DNA from: Marinicella sp.
Lineage (GTDB): Bacteria; Pseudomonadota; Gammaproteobacteria; Xanthomonadales; Marinicellaceae
Assembly (NCBI GenBank): GCA_028284365.1
Contig: JANQRW010000085.1
Coordinates: 1 to 64,000, forward strand
Direction of reading: 5' to 3'
DNA: 64,000 nt
This document shows, in pieces, positions 33,262-42,442 of the stretch. Position numbers and translations under genes: made by a program. Each line of letters opens with the position of its first letter. Within the stretch, counting starts at the first letter, position 1. The notes beneath the pieces are model-generated. The model was given only the letters and a program-made list of their open reading frames with translations. It did not search any database and had not been told where the DNA came from.

Positions 33262-35733
33262 ATGACTTTTTTGACTTTATTAGGGCTGATGTTAGCAGCC
33301 ACATTAATCGCCGGATACTTCCGCATGAGCGTAAGAGGCTGGACAGTTTTAACTGCTTTAATGCTGGTTGGTGGCATTTGGTATTTTGATGGCGGATTCC
33401 TAACTACCTTTTTCGCAGTTATTGTTTTTGCAGTACCTGCACTGTTTTTAAACCTGAAAAATGTCCGACAACAGTATTTCACCGAAGGCTTTTTAAAGTT
33501 TTATCGCAAAGCCTTACCTGAACTGTCTGAAACTGAGAAAGTTGCTTTAGAAGCAGGCACTGTTTATTGGGATGCTGAATTATTCTCGGGCAAACCAGAT
33601 TTTAAGAAGCTACATGCCATCAATAAACCTGAATTAAGCAGTGATGAAAAGGAGTTTTTGGCTGGTCCAGTGGCTGAACTGTGTGGCATGCTGAATGAGC
33701 ATGAATATAATCACGAAAAAGGTGATATGCCTAAAGAAGTTTGGGATTTCATGATGAAAAATAAATTCTTTGCCATGATTATTCCAAAACAATACGGTGG
33801 CTTGGGTTTCAGCGCATTGGGACATTCTGCGGTATTACAAAAAGTATCCTCACGCAGTGCGGTAGCGGCGGCAACTGTTGCTGTACCCAATTCATTAGGC
33901 CCTGCCGAACTGTTACTTGAATATGGCACTGAAGAGCAAAAGAACCACTATCTACCTCGCCTTTCACAAGGTTTAGAGATTCCATGTTTCGGTTTGACTG
34001 GACCAAGTGCAGGTTCAGATGCCACTTCAATACCAGATACAGGTGTGGTGTGTAAGAAAAAGATTAACGGCAAAGAAGTGCTCGGCATGAAGTTGAACTT
34101 TGATAAACGTTACATCACGCTGGCACCAGTTGCGACCGTGGTTGGTTTGGCGTTCCAAATGATGGATCCAGATGGGTTACTCGGTGATAAAAAACAATTA
34201 GGTATCACTCTGGCATTGATTCCAAGAGACACCAAAGGCATGGACATAGGCAGGCGTCATTTACCATTAGACGTGATGTTCATGAACGGCCCCATTCGTG
34301 GCAAAGATGTATTCATACCAATGGATTACATCATCGGTGGTCAGGACATGATTGGTCATGGTTGGCGTATGTTAGTAGAATGTTTATCAGTAGGTCGTGC
34401 CATTTCATTACCTTCATGTTCAACTGGTGGCGCTAAGATGAACGCATTTGCCACTGGTGCATACGCCAGAATTCGCAAACAATTCAACTTACCCATTGGT
34501 CGCTTTGAAGGCATTGAAGAAGCCCTGTGTCGCATTGCAGGGAAGACTTACATTTCTGCTGCCACTTCTACCATGACAGCCCTTGCAGTGGACCGCGGTG
34601 AACGACCTGCTGTACCATCAGCCATCGCTAAAATGCACGTCACCGATATGGCGCGAGATATGATTTCAGATGCCATGGACATTCATGGCGGTAAAGGGAT
34701 TATCATGGGACCTAAAAATTATCTGGGTCGCGCTTGGATGGGAGCACCGATCTGGATTACTGTTGAAGGTGCAAACATCTTAACCAGAAGCATGATTATC
34801 TTTGGCCAGGGCGCCATCAGATGCCACCCTTATGTTTTAAAGGAAATGGAAGCCGCTTATCTCCCAGACATGGATGAATCTTTGAAACAATTTGACAAAT
34901 ACCTGTTCCAGCATATGGGCTACACCTTCCAAAATGGTGTACGTTCATTCTTCCAAGGATTAGGTACTTGGCGTTTAGAACGCAGTCCAGGCGACAAATT
35001 CACCAAGAAGTTTTATTCAAAAATTACCCGCTATAGTGCAGCATTTGGTTTTGCTGCTGACATATCAATGTTAACTTTAGGTGGCTCATTGAAAAAACGT
35101 GAAAAAACCTCTGCTCGCTTGGGTGATGTATTGAGTCATTTGTACATGGCTTCAGCTGTGTTGAAAAGGTACCTCGATCAGGGCGAACAAAGTGCTGATC
35201 AACCCATTGTGGCTTGGGCAATGCATCATCACTTTTATGAAATCGAACAAGCTTTGAAAATGTTGTCTTACAACTTTCCAAGCAAAGGTGTTGGTATCTT
35301 CTTGCGTCGAGTACTGTTTCCATTGGGTACACATGAATTACCTCCTGGAGATCGTTTGGGTCACAAGGCAGCAAGCCTACTGTTATCACCAAATGAAACT
35401 CGCCAACGTTTGACTGATGGTATCGACAAAGAAGAATCTGAACATCATTTTATTGCCAAGATGAATCATGTGTTGGCTAAAGTGATTGATACTGAACCCT
35501 TAGAAAGGCGTATCTTAAAAGCCATTAAGAGCGGCGAAATCAATGAAATTAATCCGCACAAACAATTGGCACAGGCATTAGACAAAGAAATCATCAATAA
35601 AAGTGAATTCAACTCTCTAACCAAAGTCAGGGCTGAAGTTGCAGAAATCATAGCCGTCGATGATTTTCCTTTTGATGCTTTTGATCGCAGCAAAGCACAA
35701 CTTCAAGAGGACGAGCAAACTAAAGTCGCTTAA
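33262..35733 (+). CDS. fadE: FadE-type acyl-CoA dehydrogenase
   Basis: 823-residue flavoenzyme for the first step of fatty-acid beta-oxidation (acyl-CoA to trans-2-enoyl-CoA). As in E. coli FadE (814), it has an N-terminal membrane segment region (about 1-60), an acyl-CoA dehydrogenase core with IPKQYGGLGFSALGHS, CFGLTGPSAGSDATS and IHGGKGIIMG, and a long C-terminal domain (DUF1974). ATG 33262 has AGGA 7 bases upstream. It is monocistronic, controlled by the palindromic promoter facing the TetR gene, and ends at a hairpin shared with glnE. Confidence 0.95.
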   Translation: MTFLTLLGLMLAATLIAGYFRMSVRGWTVLTALMLVGGIWYFDGGFLTTFFAVIVFAVPALFLNLKNVRQQYFTEGFLKFYRKALPELSETEKVALEAGTVYWDAELFSGKPDFKKLHAINKPELSSDEKEFLAGPVAELCGMLNEHEYNHEKGDMPKEVWDFMMKNKFFAMIIPKQYGGLGFSALGHSAVLQKVSSRSAVAAATVAVPNSLGPAELLLEYGTEEQKNHYLPRLSQGLEIPCFGLTGPSAGSDATSIPDTGVVCKKKINGKEVLGMKLNFDKRYITLAPVATVVGLAFQMMDPDGLLGDKKQLGITLALIPRDTKGMDIGRRHLPLDVMFMNGPIRGKDVFIPMDYIIGGQDMIGHGWRMLVECLSVGRAISLPSCSTGGAKMNAFATGAYARIRKQFNLPIGRFEGIEEALCRIAGKTYISAATSTMTALAVDRGERPAVPSAIAKMHVTDMARDMISDAMDIHGGKGIIMGPKNYLGRAWMGAPIWITVEGANILTRSMIIFGQGAIRCHPYVLKEMEAAYLPDMDESLKQFDKYLFQHMGYTFQNGVRSFFQGLGTWRLERSPGDKFTKKFYSKITRYSAAFGFAADISMLTLGGSLKKREKTSARLGDVLSHLYMASAVLKRYLDQGEQSADQPIVAWAMHHHFYEIEQALKMLSYNFPSKGVGIFLRRVLFPLGTHELPPGDRLGHKAASLLLSPNETRQRLTDGIDKEESEHHFIAKMNHVLAKVIDTEPLERRILKAIKSGEINEINPHKQLAQALDKEIINKSEFNSLTKVRAEVAEIIAVDDFPFDAFDRSKAQLQEDEQTKVA

Positions 35734-35760
35734 CAAGAGAAAACCTTTATTGAGACCATA

Positions 35761-35794
35761 AAGGCCCTTTTGGTTCAACCAATCGGGCCTTTTC
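35761..35794. terminator. Hairpin terminator shared by fadE and glnE
   Basis: AAGGCCC (35761-35767) pairs with GGGCCTT (35785-35791), enclosing a further TTGGTT/ACCAA-type stem. The plus strand then runs TTCTCTT, and an outer AAGAGAAAA (35735-35743) can pair with TTTTCTCTT (35790-35798). The right arm lies inside the last codons of glnE, so the same bases encode GlnE residues and form the fadE terminator. Confidence 0.8.
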
Positions 35795-38207
35795 TCTTGA
35801 GTTTACTATCGATTGTTGACTGGTTTAACAACCCCAACTTTAATAAATGCTGTTGTAGCTTGTGAATGCTGCAATGACTTAACAACTGAGGGTGGTTAAG
35901 GGTATTTTTCAACACAGTCCCCAGAACTTGAAATTCAGCTTGGTGGTTTTTTTCTGGATTGCTCTCTGATAACTTCGTAGCCATTTCAGCCAGAGCCTTA
36001 TCAACCTCATCATTATTTCGAGCTTGAGTCAGCACTTCTTTTCTTAACATTTGGTGCCATTCCATTTGATGTTCAGAACCAAATATTGCCTTTGATTTAA
36101 TCATCGCCACATGTTCCCAAACCCAAGCACTTTGGCGCTGATATCTTGAAAACTCATCGCATGTAGTTATCAATGTCCCAGAATTACCGTTGGGACGTAG
36201 TTGCATGTCTAAGTCATATAGCTTGCCGTTGTACATGTGGCTGCTCAAATGATGCATAATCCGCTTAATCCATTTTTGTGCAAACACCCGATCTTGACTA
36301 TTTAACTCCTTCACATCTAAAACAAAAACCAAGTCCAAATCAGAATCAACTGTCATCTCATCTGTCGCTGCTGAACCATAAGCAACCACTATTAAATCAT
36401 TGATTTTTATTTTTGTTCCTTGATACTTGGAAACCAGATCTGCATAAGTAAAGCTCACAACTTGTCGCAACAGAAACTTAGCCAACACCGTTAACTGTTG
36501 ACAAGCTTTCGAATCACTCACCTCACCATTTGACCAAGCCATCATCAGATTAAATTGTCCTACATTTTTAAAATGCCTGACAGACTCCATCCACAGCTCA
36601 ACATCTGTCTCCTCCTTGTGCTGCAAGTTCCATTTCTGTAGCAAACCCATTTCATTAAAACCAACAAAAGTTTCGTATTCAAATAATTGTTCTAACAACA
36701 CGGGATGTTGTTGCAAAACTTGAGCAAAATAGGCTTGTTTACCAATCAGCTCAAGCACGGCTGACAATAAATTAGGTTCTTTTAACAACATCAAAATATA
36801 GGCTGGACGGGTTACAATTTTTTTAACCATTTCAATAAAACGAACCAGCGCCAAATCATCACTTGTTTTAGCAACAGCAGCAGCAACCAGTTGTTTTATT
36901 TGTTCAGCTCTTTTTTGAGGCATGCGTGATAAGGGCAAAGACTCCAGTAGCTTCTGGCTCATTTGTTGTTGCTTCAGATTAGTTTCTTCATCAATGTGAT
37001 CCGTGCTGAATATGGCCTCGAAGATATGTGCTATGTGATTGCGGCAATCTGTTATTTTAGTAAGTGCTTGCTCCCAGTCATTGAATTGGAGCGCTTCACT
37101 CACGATTTGCTGAACAGCAGCTTTTTTAGGGTAAGTATGATTGGCCTGATCATCAACAATTTGCACAACATTTTCTACTTTTCTTAACATCAACCAAGTG
37201 ACTCTCAGAGTTCTTGCTTCGTTGATGTCGAGTTTTTTCATGTTCAGAAGGTTATTGATTTGTGGATACAGCTCCGTCCCTTGAAAGTGGTTATATCGAC
37301 CCCCAAAAACCAACTGTAAGCTTTGCACAATAAACTCAATCACCCTGATGCCGCCATGACCCAGCTTGATGTGTTCGGTCTCAGCCTGAGTATGTATTGA
37401 GATCTCAGATTTGATGGCTGCCAAAGCATCAAAGACTTGATAGTCAAGATGGCGTCGATAAATAAACGGCAGCAATACAGCCATAACACTTGATGCTGAA
37501 TGACCACATACCATTCGCGCACGCATCCAGGCAAACCGCTCCCAATCGCGACCTTCTTGCACCAAATAACTCTGTAAAGCTGCCAAAGAACAAGCCAAGG
37601 GTCCAGCAGAACCAAAAGGCCGTAAACGCATGTCTACCCGGTATACTTGCCCATCTGGGCTGAAAAAATCTAATAATTTGATTATTTTTTGCCCCATACG
37701 AATAAAATAATCCGTAGCGGCCAATGGACGTTTGCCATCAGATTGGCCATCGTTCTCATACAAAAAAACCAAATCAACATCAGAAGAATAATTTAACTCA
37801 AGGGTTCCCAGCTTGCCCAAAGCAAAAACCATTAAATCAACAGGTTCACCCTGCCCATCAATAACCCGGCCATGTCGGTTTAGCATTTCCGCCTGTACAA
37901 CCGCATAAGCCACACTAATCAGATGATCTGCCAAAGCCGAAACCAGGTGCATGGTTTCCAAATGCATGTCCAGAGGCTGTCTCAAATCCAAATAAGCGAT
38001 GAAAGCCAAGCGGGATTTTCTGTACTCACGCAAAGCTTTAAACCAGTCAATCGTGGTGTGATTACTTTGATGCTGTTTTATGTAAACTTGCCAATCAGAT
38101 TCAAGATCGAACTGATCTAACTCGGCATATGAATTGAGTAACTTCACAATCTCTTGCCAATGATTGGTTAAGAAAGGAAACTCTGCCAACCACTCAGGTG
38201 CTTTCAC
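35775..38207 (-). CDS. glnE: Glutamine synthetase adenylyltransferase/deadenylase, short form
   Basis: 810-residue bifunctional enzyme that adds AMP to, and removes it from, glutamine synthetase. Two nucleotidyltransferase centres are seen: LGKLGTLELNYSSDVDLVF (metal aspartates 143, 145) in the deadenylase half, with KLGHGGIRVIEF after it, and VVAYGSAATDEMTVDSDLDLVF (623, 625) in the adenylyltransferase half. E. coli GlnE has 946 residues. The deficit here is partly N-terminal (about 30 residues) and mostly C-terminal, where a GG-x-x-DIEF motif and the last helical domain are missing. The second centre's GKLGG turn is also replaced. It follows the DUF4124 and TRAP-type genes at short distance, so probably shares their transcript. 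Confidence 0.88.
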   Translation of the reverse strand: MKAPEWLAEFPFLTNHWQEIVKLLNSYAELDQFDLESDWQVYIKQHQSNHTTIDWFKALREYRKSRLAFIAYLDLRQPLDMHLETMHLVSALADHLISVAYAVVQAEMLNRHGRVIDGQGEPVDLMVFALGKLGTLELNYSSDVDLVFLYENDGQSDGKRPLAATDYFIRMGQKIIKLLDFFSPDGQVYRVDMRLRPFGSAGPLACSLAALQSYLVQEGRDWERFAWMRARMVCGHSASSVMAVLLPFIYRRHLDYQVFDALAAIKSEISIHTQAETEHIKLGHGGIRVIEFIVQSLQLVFGGRYNHFQGTELYPQINNLLNMKKLDINEARTLRVTWLMLRKVENVVQIVDDQANHTYPKKAAVQQIVSEALQFNDWEQALTKITDCRNHIAHIFEAIFSTDHIDEETNLKQQQMSQKLLESLPLSRMPQKRAEQIKQLVAAAVAKTSDDLALVRFIEMVKKIVTRPAYILMLLKEPNLLSAVLELIGKQAYFAQVLQQHPVLLEQLFEYETFVGFNEMGLLQKWNLQHKEETDVELWMESVRHFKNVGQFNLMMAWSNGEVSDSKACQQLTVLAKFLLRQVVSFTYADLVSKYQGTKIKINDLIVVAYGSAATDEMTVDSDLDLVFVLDVKELNSQDRVFAQKWIKRIMHHLSSHMYNGKLYDLDMQLRPNGNSGTLITTCDEFSRYQRQSAWVWEHVAMIKSKAIFGSEHQMEWHQMLRKEVLTQARNNDEVDKALAEMATKLSESNPEKNHQAEFQVLGTVLKNTLNHPQLLSHCSIHKLQQHLLKLGLLNQSTIDSKLKRKGPIG

Positions 38208-38231
38208 AACATTTACTCAACAACAATCCAA

Positions 38232-39326
38232 TCAGCGTGCTTGTAAATAAGCCAAATCTGAAATTTGTAACCAATTTCTGGTTTGTTTGGCAAATGATTT
38301 ATATGAATTATAAATCTCTGTAGCCAATGTGCTTTGTTGTCCCAGTTCTGATAAAACCTCATCTGCATAAGATTTGAATTCTGCCAAAACTTCAGCTGGA
38401 AACTGCCTTATTTTAACCTGATGCTCTGTTTGTAAAGTTTCAAGAGCACGTTGATTGTTGGCAGTAAACTCAGCCAGCATGTTCTGATTGGCTGCCATCG
38501 CCGCCAATTCAACAATTGATTGTAAATCATCTGGCAAAGCGTCAAAAGCCTCTTGATTGATCATTGCTTCTAAACATGCAGTTGGTTCATGCCAGCCTGG
38601 ATAGTAGTAAAACTGCGCTGCTTGATACAGACCAAAGGCCAGATCATTATATGGCCCAACCCATTCCGTAGCATCAATGGTTCCAGTTTGCAAAGCCGTA
38701 AATAATTCAGCTCCAGGCAATGCTTGTGGCGTACCACCCGCTCTGGCGAGAATTTCTCCACCCATACCTGGCATACGCATAACCAAGCCCTTGATGTCCT
38801 CTTTAGAATTAATTTGCTTGTTAAACCAACCACCCATTTGCACCCCGGATTGACCAGCCGGCAGTGGTTTCAAGCCAAATGGCGCATAAGTTTTTTCCCA
38901 CAATGCCAAACCACCACCATGATACAACCAGGCATTCATCTCATTGGCATTCATGCCAAAAGGCACCGCACCAAAAAATTGTGCTTCAGGCACTTTACCT
39001 TTCCAATAATAGGCAGCACTGTGGCCAATTTGTGCCGTTCCGGCTGATACGGCATCAAAAACCTCAAACGCAGGTACTAATTCACCACTGCCATAAACCT
39101 CAACCGTTAAACGACCACCTGACATGGCATTGATTGCATCCGCCATAAACTGCGCACCCGTGCCTAAGCCTGGAAAATTCTTAGGCCATGCTGTAACCAT
39201 TTTCCAAGTTATCCTGGCTTTTGACTTGTTAGCAGTTGCAGTAGGATTTTCCTTAGGTTTACAAGCTGCCAAACCTACAGCGGTGGTTGCCAAAGCTGCG
39301 GTTTTAAGTATTTTTCTGCGATTCAT
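38232..39326 (-). CDS. TRAP-type (DctP-like) substrate-binding protein, orphan
   Basis: 364-residue periplasmic solute-binding protein of the TRAP DctP family, closest in type to the 2-oxo-acid/TakP group. It begins MNRRKILKTAALATT with a twin-arginine pair and continues to a lipobox-like LAAC (19-22), so it may be a Tat-exported lipoprotein. Typical segments are KMVTAWPKNFPGLG, AYYWKGKVPEAQFFGAVPFGM, VMRMPGMGGEILARAGG and GTIDATEWVGPYND. No DctQ or DctM membrane subunits are nearby. It is placed 6 bases after the DUF4124 gene and 24 bases before glnE on the same strand. Confidence 0.88.
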   Translation of the reverse strand: MNRRKILKTAALATTAVGLAACKPKENPTATANKSKARITWKMVTAWPKNFPGLGTGAQFMADAINAMSGGRLTVEVYGSGELVPAFEVFDAVSAGTAQIGHSAAYYWKGKVPEAQFFGAVPFGMNANEMNAWLYHGGGLALWEKTYAPFGLKPLPAGQSGVQMGGWFNKQINSKEDIKGLVMRMPGMGGEILARAGGTPQALPGAELFTALQTGTIDATEWVGPYNDLAFGLYQAAQFYYYPGWHEPTACLEAMINQEAFDALPDDLQSIVELAAMAANQNMLAEFTANNQRALETLQTEHQVKIRQFPAEVLAEFKSYADEVLSELGQQSTLATEIYNSYKSFAKQTRNWLQISDLAYLQAR

Positions 39327-39332
39327 GACTGA

Positions 39333-39812
39333 TTAATTACAATATTGATCAATACCTTTTTGCGCAGTTGCCAGTGCCTTAACTCGCTCATCATCTGACA
39401 TCCGCACCTTTTCGCCTTTTTCATTGGTTCTTAAAACCCTGACTGTGGCATTCAATGCACTGTAATTATTTCTGGCCATATCACATTGCTTCTTACGATT
39501 GACTTTATCTGCAGCTGCTAATTTTTGCTTGGCTGCAGCTTCAGCCACCGCATCTGTCTGCGCTGTATTCTGCTCACCTGCCTCAGCAGCATTTTCTGTG
39601 GTGTTATCAGTGACCGCTGTTACTTTTGCTTTAACTTTAGGCCCTTTACGAACCTTGACAGTTTCAACTTCCTGATTATCCGGTTTTTTAGACGAATAAT
39701 GGATTTGACCATCCTCATCCACCCATTTATATATCTTCTCAGCCATTATTTGACTCGAAAACAGTAACAACATTGCCACTAAAGTGATTCGGAACATTTT
39801 TATCTCCAACAT
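39333..39812 (-). CDS. DUF4124 periplasmic protein
   Basis: 159 residues: signal peptide ending MAEK, then the DUF4124 core KIYKWVDEDGQIHYSSKKP, then an alanine-, lysine- and threonine-rich stretch and a helical end with two Cys. Function unknown for the family. Two starts have ribosome-binding sites: ATG 39812 (GAGG, 5 bases) and ATG 39797 (GGAG, 6 bases). A perfect TATAAT on the minus strand (39836-39831) would start transcription near 39824, just ahead of the first site, so 39812 was chosen. First gene of a probable DUF4124 / TRAP-type binding protein / glnE operon, divergent from pssA. Confidence 0.8.
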   Translation of the reverse strand: MLEIKMFRITLVAMLLLFSSQIMAEKIYKWVDEDGQIHYSSKKPDNQEVETVKVRKGPKVKAKVTAVTDNTTENAAEAGEQNTAQTDAVAEAAAKQKLAAADKVNRKKQCDMARNNYSALNATVRVLRTNEKGEKVRMSDDERVKALATAQKGIDQYCN

Positions 39813-39904
39813 TTTTACCTCATCATAAAAATTATAACAGTAAATTTCAAGCGGCTTAAACAGCAAATCTAGTACAATAAACAACAATAAACAGATAAAA
39901 CATT

Positions 39905-40705
39905 ATGAGTAAAACTGATCAAGCACAACATAAAGGCATTTACTTATTGCCTAATTTGTTTACCACAGGTGCACTGTTCGCCGGATATTATTCGATCATC
40001 GCTGGCATTCAAGGCAAGTTTGAGATGGCCAGTGTCTGCATTTTTATCGCTGCGCTGTTGGATGCACTTGATGGCCGAGTGGCTCGTTTAACCAACACAC
40101 AATCTGAGTTTGGAGAACAATACGACTCATTATCTGATTTGGTCTCTTTTGGTGTTGCTCCGTCACTGTTGATGTTTAACTGGTCACTCTATTACCTCAA
40201 TGCCGTACACCCGGTTTTAGGTAAGCTGGGCTGGCTGGCTGCCTTTATTTTTGCCGTTTCCGGAGCGTTAAGATTGGCCCGATTCAATACCCAAATTGGC
40301 GTGGCAGATAAAGCCTATTTTCAAGGCTTACCCTCACCTGCCGCTGCTGCAGTACTCAGCTCATTTGTCTGGGTGTGTGTAGAACTGGAATTAAGTGGGG
40401 CAGATTTGAAATACATTGCTTTACCTCTAACTGTTACCAGCGGTTTATTAATGGTTTCAAGGTTTCGTTATTATTCCTTCAAAACCATACCATTCAAAGA
40501 AAATGTATCTTTTGTTTGGATTTTAATATTGGTGCTGATCTTTGTGCTGTTAACCATCAAGACCGCCTGGGTTTTATTCGTGGTTTTCACAGGCTATGCG
40601 CTGTCCGGGATCATCATCACCTTGTTAAGTATAAAGCGCCAGCGCGCCAACAAAAAAGTCAAAGCCGAAAAAACAACCCTAAATAAAGAAACTGATGAAA
40701 GCTGA
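39905..40705 (+). CDS. pssA: CDP-diacylglycerol-serine O-phosphatidyltransferase
   Basis: 266-residue membrane enzyme that makes phosphatidylserine, the precursor of phosphatidylethanolamine. The CDP-alcohol phosphotransferase motif DALDGRVARLTNTQSEFGEQYDSLSD is complete: DG, AR, G and two D at the required spacing (residues about 52-77). Around it are seven to eight membrane helices. This is the integral-membrane type II PssA, not the E. coli phospholipase-D-like form. Its 3' end overlaps the following regulator gene by 11 bases. Confidence 0.94.
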   Translation: MSKTDQAQHKGIYLLPNLFTTGALFAGYYSIIAGIQGKFEMASVCIFIAALLDALDGRVARLTNTQSEFGEQYDSLSDLVSFGVAPSLLMFNWSLYYLNAVHPVLGKLGWLAAFIFAVSGALRLARFNTQIGVADKAYFQGLPSPAAAAVLSSFVWVCVELELSGADLKYIALPLTVTSGLLMVSRFRYYSFKTIPFKENVSFVWILILVLIFVLLTIKTAWVLFVVFTGYALSGIIITLLSIKRQRANKKVKAEKTTLNKETDES

Positions 40706-42395
40706 CAACAACCTCTTCACCAATAGCCAATCAGACCCGGCACAACAATCAGCGGGCACCTTAGAACAACTGACGCTACTGGCTGACTTGAGCCAGGATT
40801 TTGTTAAATCAATGGATATTAACGACATCCTTTTACGGGCAGTCAAACGCATCAAAAGCTACATGGACGCTGAAGCCGCAAGTATTTTTTTGGTTGATCG
40901 AGAACATGAGAATTTAATTTGTCGAGCCAGTGCTGGCCCAGTTGATGTGACCGATATGGCCATCAAAACAGATAACGGCATCATTGGTAGAACTTTTACT
41001 ACTGGCGAAAGCCAAATGATTATTGATGCACAAAAAGATGCTGACTTTATCTGCCACGTGGATACATTAACCGGTTTTCAAACCAAATCCGTTTTATGCA
41101 CACCATTAATCATTCAAAGTAAAACCATTGGTGTTTTACAGGTACTTAATAAGCTGGATGAGGAGCTGTTCCAAACCCGTGACAGTGATATATTACGATT
41201 ATTGGCTACCCCAATCTCTCTGGCCGTACAAAATGCACGTTTCACCTTAAATTATGTTGAACAAAAACGCATAAAAAAAGAATTGACACTCGCTAGAAAA
41301 CTACAGCGTTCCTTATTACCTGGCCGCCTGAAACCGCCCTTTCCTGTGGTAGGTACTAATATTTCAGCCAATGAAGTATCGGGTGATTTTTATGATTACT
41401 TTAAACTTAATGATGGCACTGTTGGCTTTATCATTGGCGATGTCTCAGGTAAAGGTATTGATGCCTCAATGTTGATGGTCAGAGCCAGCAGCCTGTTGCG
41501 CTGGATTGGTAAAGACCATTTACCACCTGGCCAATGGCTGGCAAAGGCCAATAAAGAATTGTGTGAGAAAGCTTCACGTGGCCTGTTTGTCTGTGCTGCC
41601 GTGGGCTATTACAACCCCAAAACCGATGTTGCGACTTGGTCAAATGCAGGCTTACCACCAGTCATATACAAGTGCCCCAAATGCACCATCCAAACTTGGA
41701 ATGCTGATGCACCACCCTTAGGAATCAAGGCCAGTGAACTGTCCTTCGATCAACAATCAACCCGACTCAATCAGGGTGGACTGTATTTCCTCACCGATGG
41801 CTTAACCGATGCCCGCAACAATGATAATCAACGCCGTGAATTAGAAGGTATTATCGAAGACATCAAACACATTGAATCTGAGTCTCCCGAAGTCAGAATC
41901 GGTAAGCTCATCACCTCAGCCAGACGCCACACTCTAAATGATGATGCCACTGTCTTGTTGATAGAAAAACGTGATCATCTACAAGAAAAAGTTTTGGTGG
42001 CTGAACAGTTCAAAGCCAGTGCATGCCAGCTAAAACAAATCAGACACAAAATCCACCAAGTGGCTGTTGAAGTCGGTTTCAGTGACCAGTGTTGCCAAGA
42101 GCTAATCCTCAGCATGGACGAAGCCATCACTAACATCATCCGACACGCTTACAAAGGTATGAATGATGGAGAAATTGAGCTGGAAATCAAACAACAAAAT
42201 AAAACGTTGGTATTCTACTTGCGCGATTTTGCTCCTGAAGTCTATGACAGCAGCATCAAACCGCGCGATTTATCCAATCCACTGCCCGGCCAAATGGGCA
42301 TCAATTTTATTGACAGTGTGATGGATACCTGGGAATTCGCCACCCCCAAAGATGGCTATGGTAATCTTTTGATTATGAAAAAAGAAATATCTTGA
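40695..42395 (+). CDS. GAF - PP2C (SpoIIE/RsbU) phosphatase - HATPase fusion
   Basis: 566-residue soluble signalling protein in three parts. A GAF domain (about 20-185) is followed by a SpoIIE/RsbU-type PP2C phosphatase (about 195-425, with GDFYDYF and GDVSGKGIDASM carrying metal aspartates). Last is an RsbW-like ATPase/kinase domain (about 430-566, N-box MDEAITNIIRHAYKG and G-box GQMGINFIDSVMD). Such fusions act in partner-switching, dephosphorylating an anti-sigma antagonist and binding or phosphorylating partners. No STAS antagonist or sigma factor is adjacent. The gene begins inside pssA, suggesting translational coupling. The signal sensed by the GAF domain is unknown. Confidence 0.9.
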   Translation: MKADNNLFTNSQSDPAQQSAGTLEQLTLLADLSQDFVKSMDINDILLRAVKRIKSYMDAEAASIFLVDREHENLICRASAGPVDVTDMAIKTDNGIIGRTFTTGESQMIIDAQKDADFICHVDTLTGFQTKSVLCTPLIIQSKTIGVLQVLNKLDEELFQTRDSDILRLLATPISLAVQNARFTLNYVEQKRIKKELTLARKLQRSLLPGRLKPPFPVVGTNISANEVSGDFYDYFKLNDGTVGFIIGDVSGKGIDASMLMVRASSLLRWIGKDHLPPGQWLAKANKELCEKASRGLFVCAAVGYYNPKTDVATWSNAGLPPVIYKCPKCTIQTWNADAPPLGIKASELSFDQQSTRLNQGGLYFLTDGLTDARNNDNQRRELEGIIEDIKHIESESPEVRIGKLITSARRHTLNDDATVLLIEKRDHLQEKVLVAEQFKASACQLKQIRHKIHQVAVEVGFSDQCCQELILSMDEAITNIIRHAYKGMNDGEIELEIKQQNKTLVFYLRDFAPEVYDSSIKPRDLSNPLPGQMGINFIDSVMDTWEFATPKDGYGNLLIMKKEIS

Positions 42396-42442
42396 TTCAA
42401 TCTTTTTCATCTAATAATATGTTCAGATCGAAGTAATCTATT

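Noticed and set aside
35024-35392. 122-codon frame antisense to fadE
   Set aside because: Lies wholly inside the conserved FadE C-terminal domain.
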